From: Paracoccaceae bacterium
GTDB taxonomy: Bacteria; Pseudomonadota; Alphaproteobacteria; Rhodobacterales; Rhodobacteraceae
Direction: 5' to 3'
DNA length: 7,318 nucleotides
Assembly (NCBI GenBank): GCA_015485015.1
Contig: WFUK01000253.1
Span: forward strand, 1 to 7,318
The notes under the pieces were generated by a model. It searched no databases, was not told the DNA's origin, and worked only from the letters and a program-made list of their open reading frames with translations. A program made the translations under genes and the position numbers. Positions within the stretch are counted from its first letter, which is position 1; each line of letters begins with the position of its first letter. Below are positions 5,995-7,318 of the stretch, in pieces.

Positions 5995-6064
5995 GCGTGC
6001 CGAGGATGTTGGTGCGTGCGCTCAGGGGAGCTGGAATTCGCACCAAACTTCTTAAAAGCTGAGG
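5988..6064 (+). promoter_or_regulatory. leu attenuator region with competing RNA stems
   Basis: Stem A: CCCCTGAGCG (5988-5997, covering the leader stop codon) pairs perfectly with CGCTCAGGGG (6019-6028), extendable by three more pairs including two G-T. Stem B: TTGGTGCG (6009-6016) pairs perfectly with CGCACCAA (6039-6046) and extends outward to about 6003 and 6053 with one bulge and one mismatch. The left arm of B sits in the loop of A, so the two compete or form a pseudoknot. CTCAG (6021-6025) of stem A can also pair with CTGAG (6059-6063), which overlaps the leuA Shine-Dalgarno. No run of T follows either stem, so control might act on translation as well as, or instead of, termination. Confidence 0.6.
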
Positions 6065-6065
6065 A
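6061..6065 (+). promoter_or_regulatory. leuA ribosome binding site
   Basis: GAGGA stands 8 bases before the ATG at 6074, an ideal spacing, and decides the leuA start. Its first three bases complete the CTGAG that can pair with CTCAG at 6021-6025. Confidence 0.7.
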
Positions 6066-6073
6066 ATAGAACC

Positions 6074-7318
6074 ATGACCAATGATAAATCCCGCGTGTTG
6101 ATATTTGACACCACCCTGCGCGATGGCGAGCAAAGCCCGGGCGCAACCATGACCCATAATGAAAAGCTCGAAATCGCCGAGATGCTGGATAATATGGGAG
6201 TCGATATTATCGAAGCGGGCTTCCCGATTGCCTCCGAGGGCGATTTCGCCGCCGTCAGCGAAATCGCAAAACGCTCGGATCGCTCGGTGATTTGCGGGCT
6301 TTCCCGCGCAAAAGCCGGCGATATCGAGCGGGCATGGGAGGCGGTAAAACACGCCAACCTGCCGCGCATTCACACCTTTATCGGCACCTCGCCCTCGCAC
6401 CGTGCCATTACCGGCCTGAATATGGACGAGATGGCGGATGTTATCCATGATACGGTGAGCCTCGCGCGCAACCTGTGTGACAATGTGCAATGGTCGCCGA
6501 TGGACGCGACCCGCACCGAGGATGATTACCTCTGCCGCGTGGTGGAGATCGCGATCAAGGCGGGCGCGACCACCATCAACATTCCTGACACGGTGGGCTA
6601 TACCGCCCCTGCCGAGAGCGGTGATATTATCAAGATGTTGCTCGACCGGGTGCCGGGGGCGGATGAGATCATCTTTGCCACCCATTGCCATAATGATCTG
6701 GGCATGGCTACGGCCAATGCGCTGGCGGCAGTGGATGCGGGCGCGCGGCAGATTGAATGCACAATCAATGGCTTGGGCGAGCGCGCGGGCAATACGGCGC
6801 TGGAAGAAGTGGTGATGGCGATCAAGGTGCGCAATGATATTATGCCCTATCAAACCCGGATCGACGCCACGCAAATCATGAATATCAGCCGCAAGGTGGC
6901 CACGGTTTCGGGCTTTCCGGTGCAATATAACAAGGCGATTGTCGGCAAAAACGCCTTTGCCCATGAAAGCGGCATCCACCAAGACGGCATGCTGAAAAAC
7001 GCCGAGACCTTCGAAATTATGCGCCCCGAGGATATCGGACTGAGTGAAACATCACTGGTGATGGGCAAACATTCGGGGCGGGCAGCGCTGCGCTCCAAGC
7101 TGGAAAACCTCGGCTTTACGCTGGGGGATAACCAGCTCAAGGATGTGTTTGTGCGCTTCAAGGAGCTGGCGGACCGGAAAAAAGAGATTTTTGACGATGA
7201 TCTGGTGGCCTTGATGAACACCTCCTCGAGCCGCCCTTTGGAGGGCGAGCTGAAGCTCGAAAGCCTGCGGGTGGTTTGCGGCACTGAAGGGCCACAAACG
7301 GCTGAAATGGTGCTGCGC
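6074..7318 (+). CDS. leuA: 2-isopropylmalate synthase, 3'-partial
   Basis: The first 415 codons of an enzyme usually about 510-530 residues long; the window ends before the stop. LeuA condenses acetyl-CoA with 2-oxoisovalerate to 2-isopropylmalate, the first committed step of leucine synthesis, in the cytoplasm. The TIM-barrel catalytic domain (about 6-270) shows DTTLRDGEQSPG (12-23, with the R16-D17 active-site pair), the metal-binding THCHNDLG (H204, H206) and INGLGERAGN (231-240, N240 as a metal ligand). HESGIHQDG (297-305) belongs to the accessory subdomain. From about residue 390 (GELKLESLRVVCGT) the C-terminal allosteric domain, which binds leucine for feedback inhibition, begins and is cut off. 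Close relatives are citramalate and homocitrate synthases, but the match to LeuA and the upstream Leu leader both favour LeuA. Expression is likely set by the leader. Confidence 0.93.
   Translation, partial: MTNDKSRVLIFDTTLRDGEQSPGATMTHNEKLEIAEMLDNMGVDIIEAGFPIASEGDFAAVSEIAKRSDRSVICGLSRAKAGDIERAWEAVKHANLPRIHTFIGTSPSHRAITGLNMDEMADVIHDTVSLARNLCDNVQWSPMDATRTEDDYLCRVVEIAIKAGATTINIPDTVGYTAPAESGDIIKMLLDRVPGADEIIFATHCHNDLGMATANALAAVDAGARQIECTINGLGERAGNTALEEVVMAIKVRNDIMPYQTRIDATQIMNISRKVATVSGFPVQYNKAIVGKNAFAHESGIHQDGMLKNAETFEIMRPEDIGLSETSLVMGKHSGRAALRSKLENLGFTLGDNQLKDVFVRFKELADRKKEIFDDDLVALMNTSSSRPLEGELKLESLRVVCGTEGPQTAEMVLR

Noticed and set aside
5981..6982. Long open frame (333 codons) on the minus strand opposite leuA
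   Set aside because: The plus strand encodes an unmistakable LeuA with all catalytic motifs; the opposite frame is His/Arg-rich and shows no family features.

Overview
The window looks like chromosomal DNA of an alphaproteobacterium, probably Rhodobacterales-like. The evidence is the moderately high GC content, a HIGN-type glutamyl-tRNA synthetase with the TGRKGKSLFMPLR C-terminal signature, a fused glutamine-dependent NAD synthetase, and a leu leader peptide whose ATG sits at the predicted transcription start. The lineage call is inference from protein style. No mobile element, CRISPR array, tRNA or rRNA was seen.

Layout. (1) 21-731 (+): a protein with a C-terminal LysM domain; its N-terminus may lie outside the window. 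(2) 738-2060 (-): gltX, convergent with the LysM gene and separated from it by only 6 bases. (3) 2127-3785 (-): nadE, 66 bases upstream of gltX on the same strand, probably one transcript nadE-gltX. (4) 3786-3969: divergent control region, with a good sigma70-type promoter for the rightward gene and a weak candidate for nadE. (5) 3970-5412 (+): an exported protein of 18 complete 23-residue MORN repeats plus a partial one. (6) 5417-5827 (+): a small multi-spanning membrane protein starting 4 bases after the MORN stop codon, so the two are probably translated from one mRNA. (7) 5828-6073: leuA control region with a probable promoter, a 26-codon leader peptide with a late Leu cluster, and two strong pairings that overlap each other. 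(8) 6074 to the window end (+): leuA, cut by the window edge after 415 codons.

The genes serve several unrelated jobs: NAD synthesis and tRNA charging on the minus strand, an uncharacterised envelope pair (MORN protein and membrane protein), and the first step of leucine synthesis under what looks like leader-peptide attenuation. The two strongest observations beyond plain annotation are the 9+9 super-repeat of the MORN protein, with a two-repeat Trp/Phe alternation that slips exactly at the junction, and the unannotated leu leader, which is probably leaderless and has competing RNA structures reaching towards the leuA ribosome binding site.
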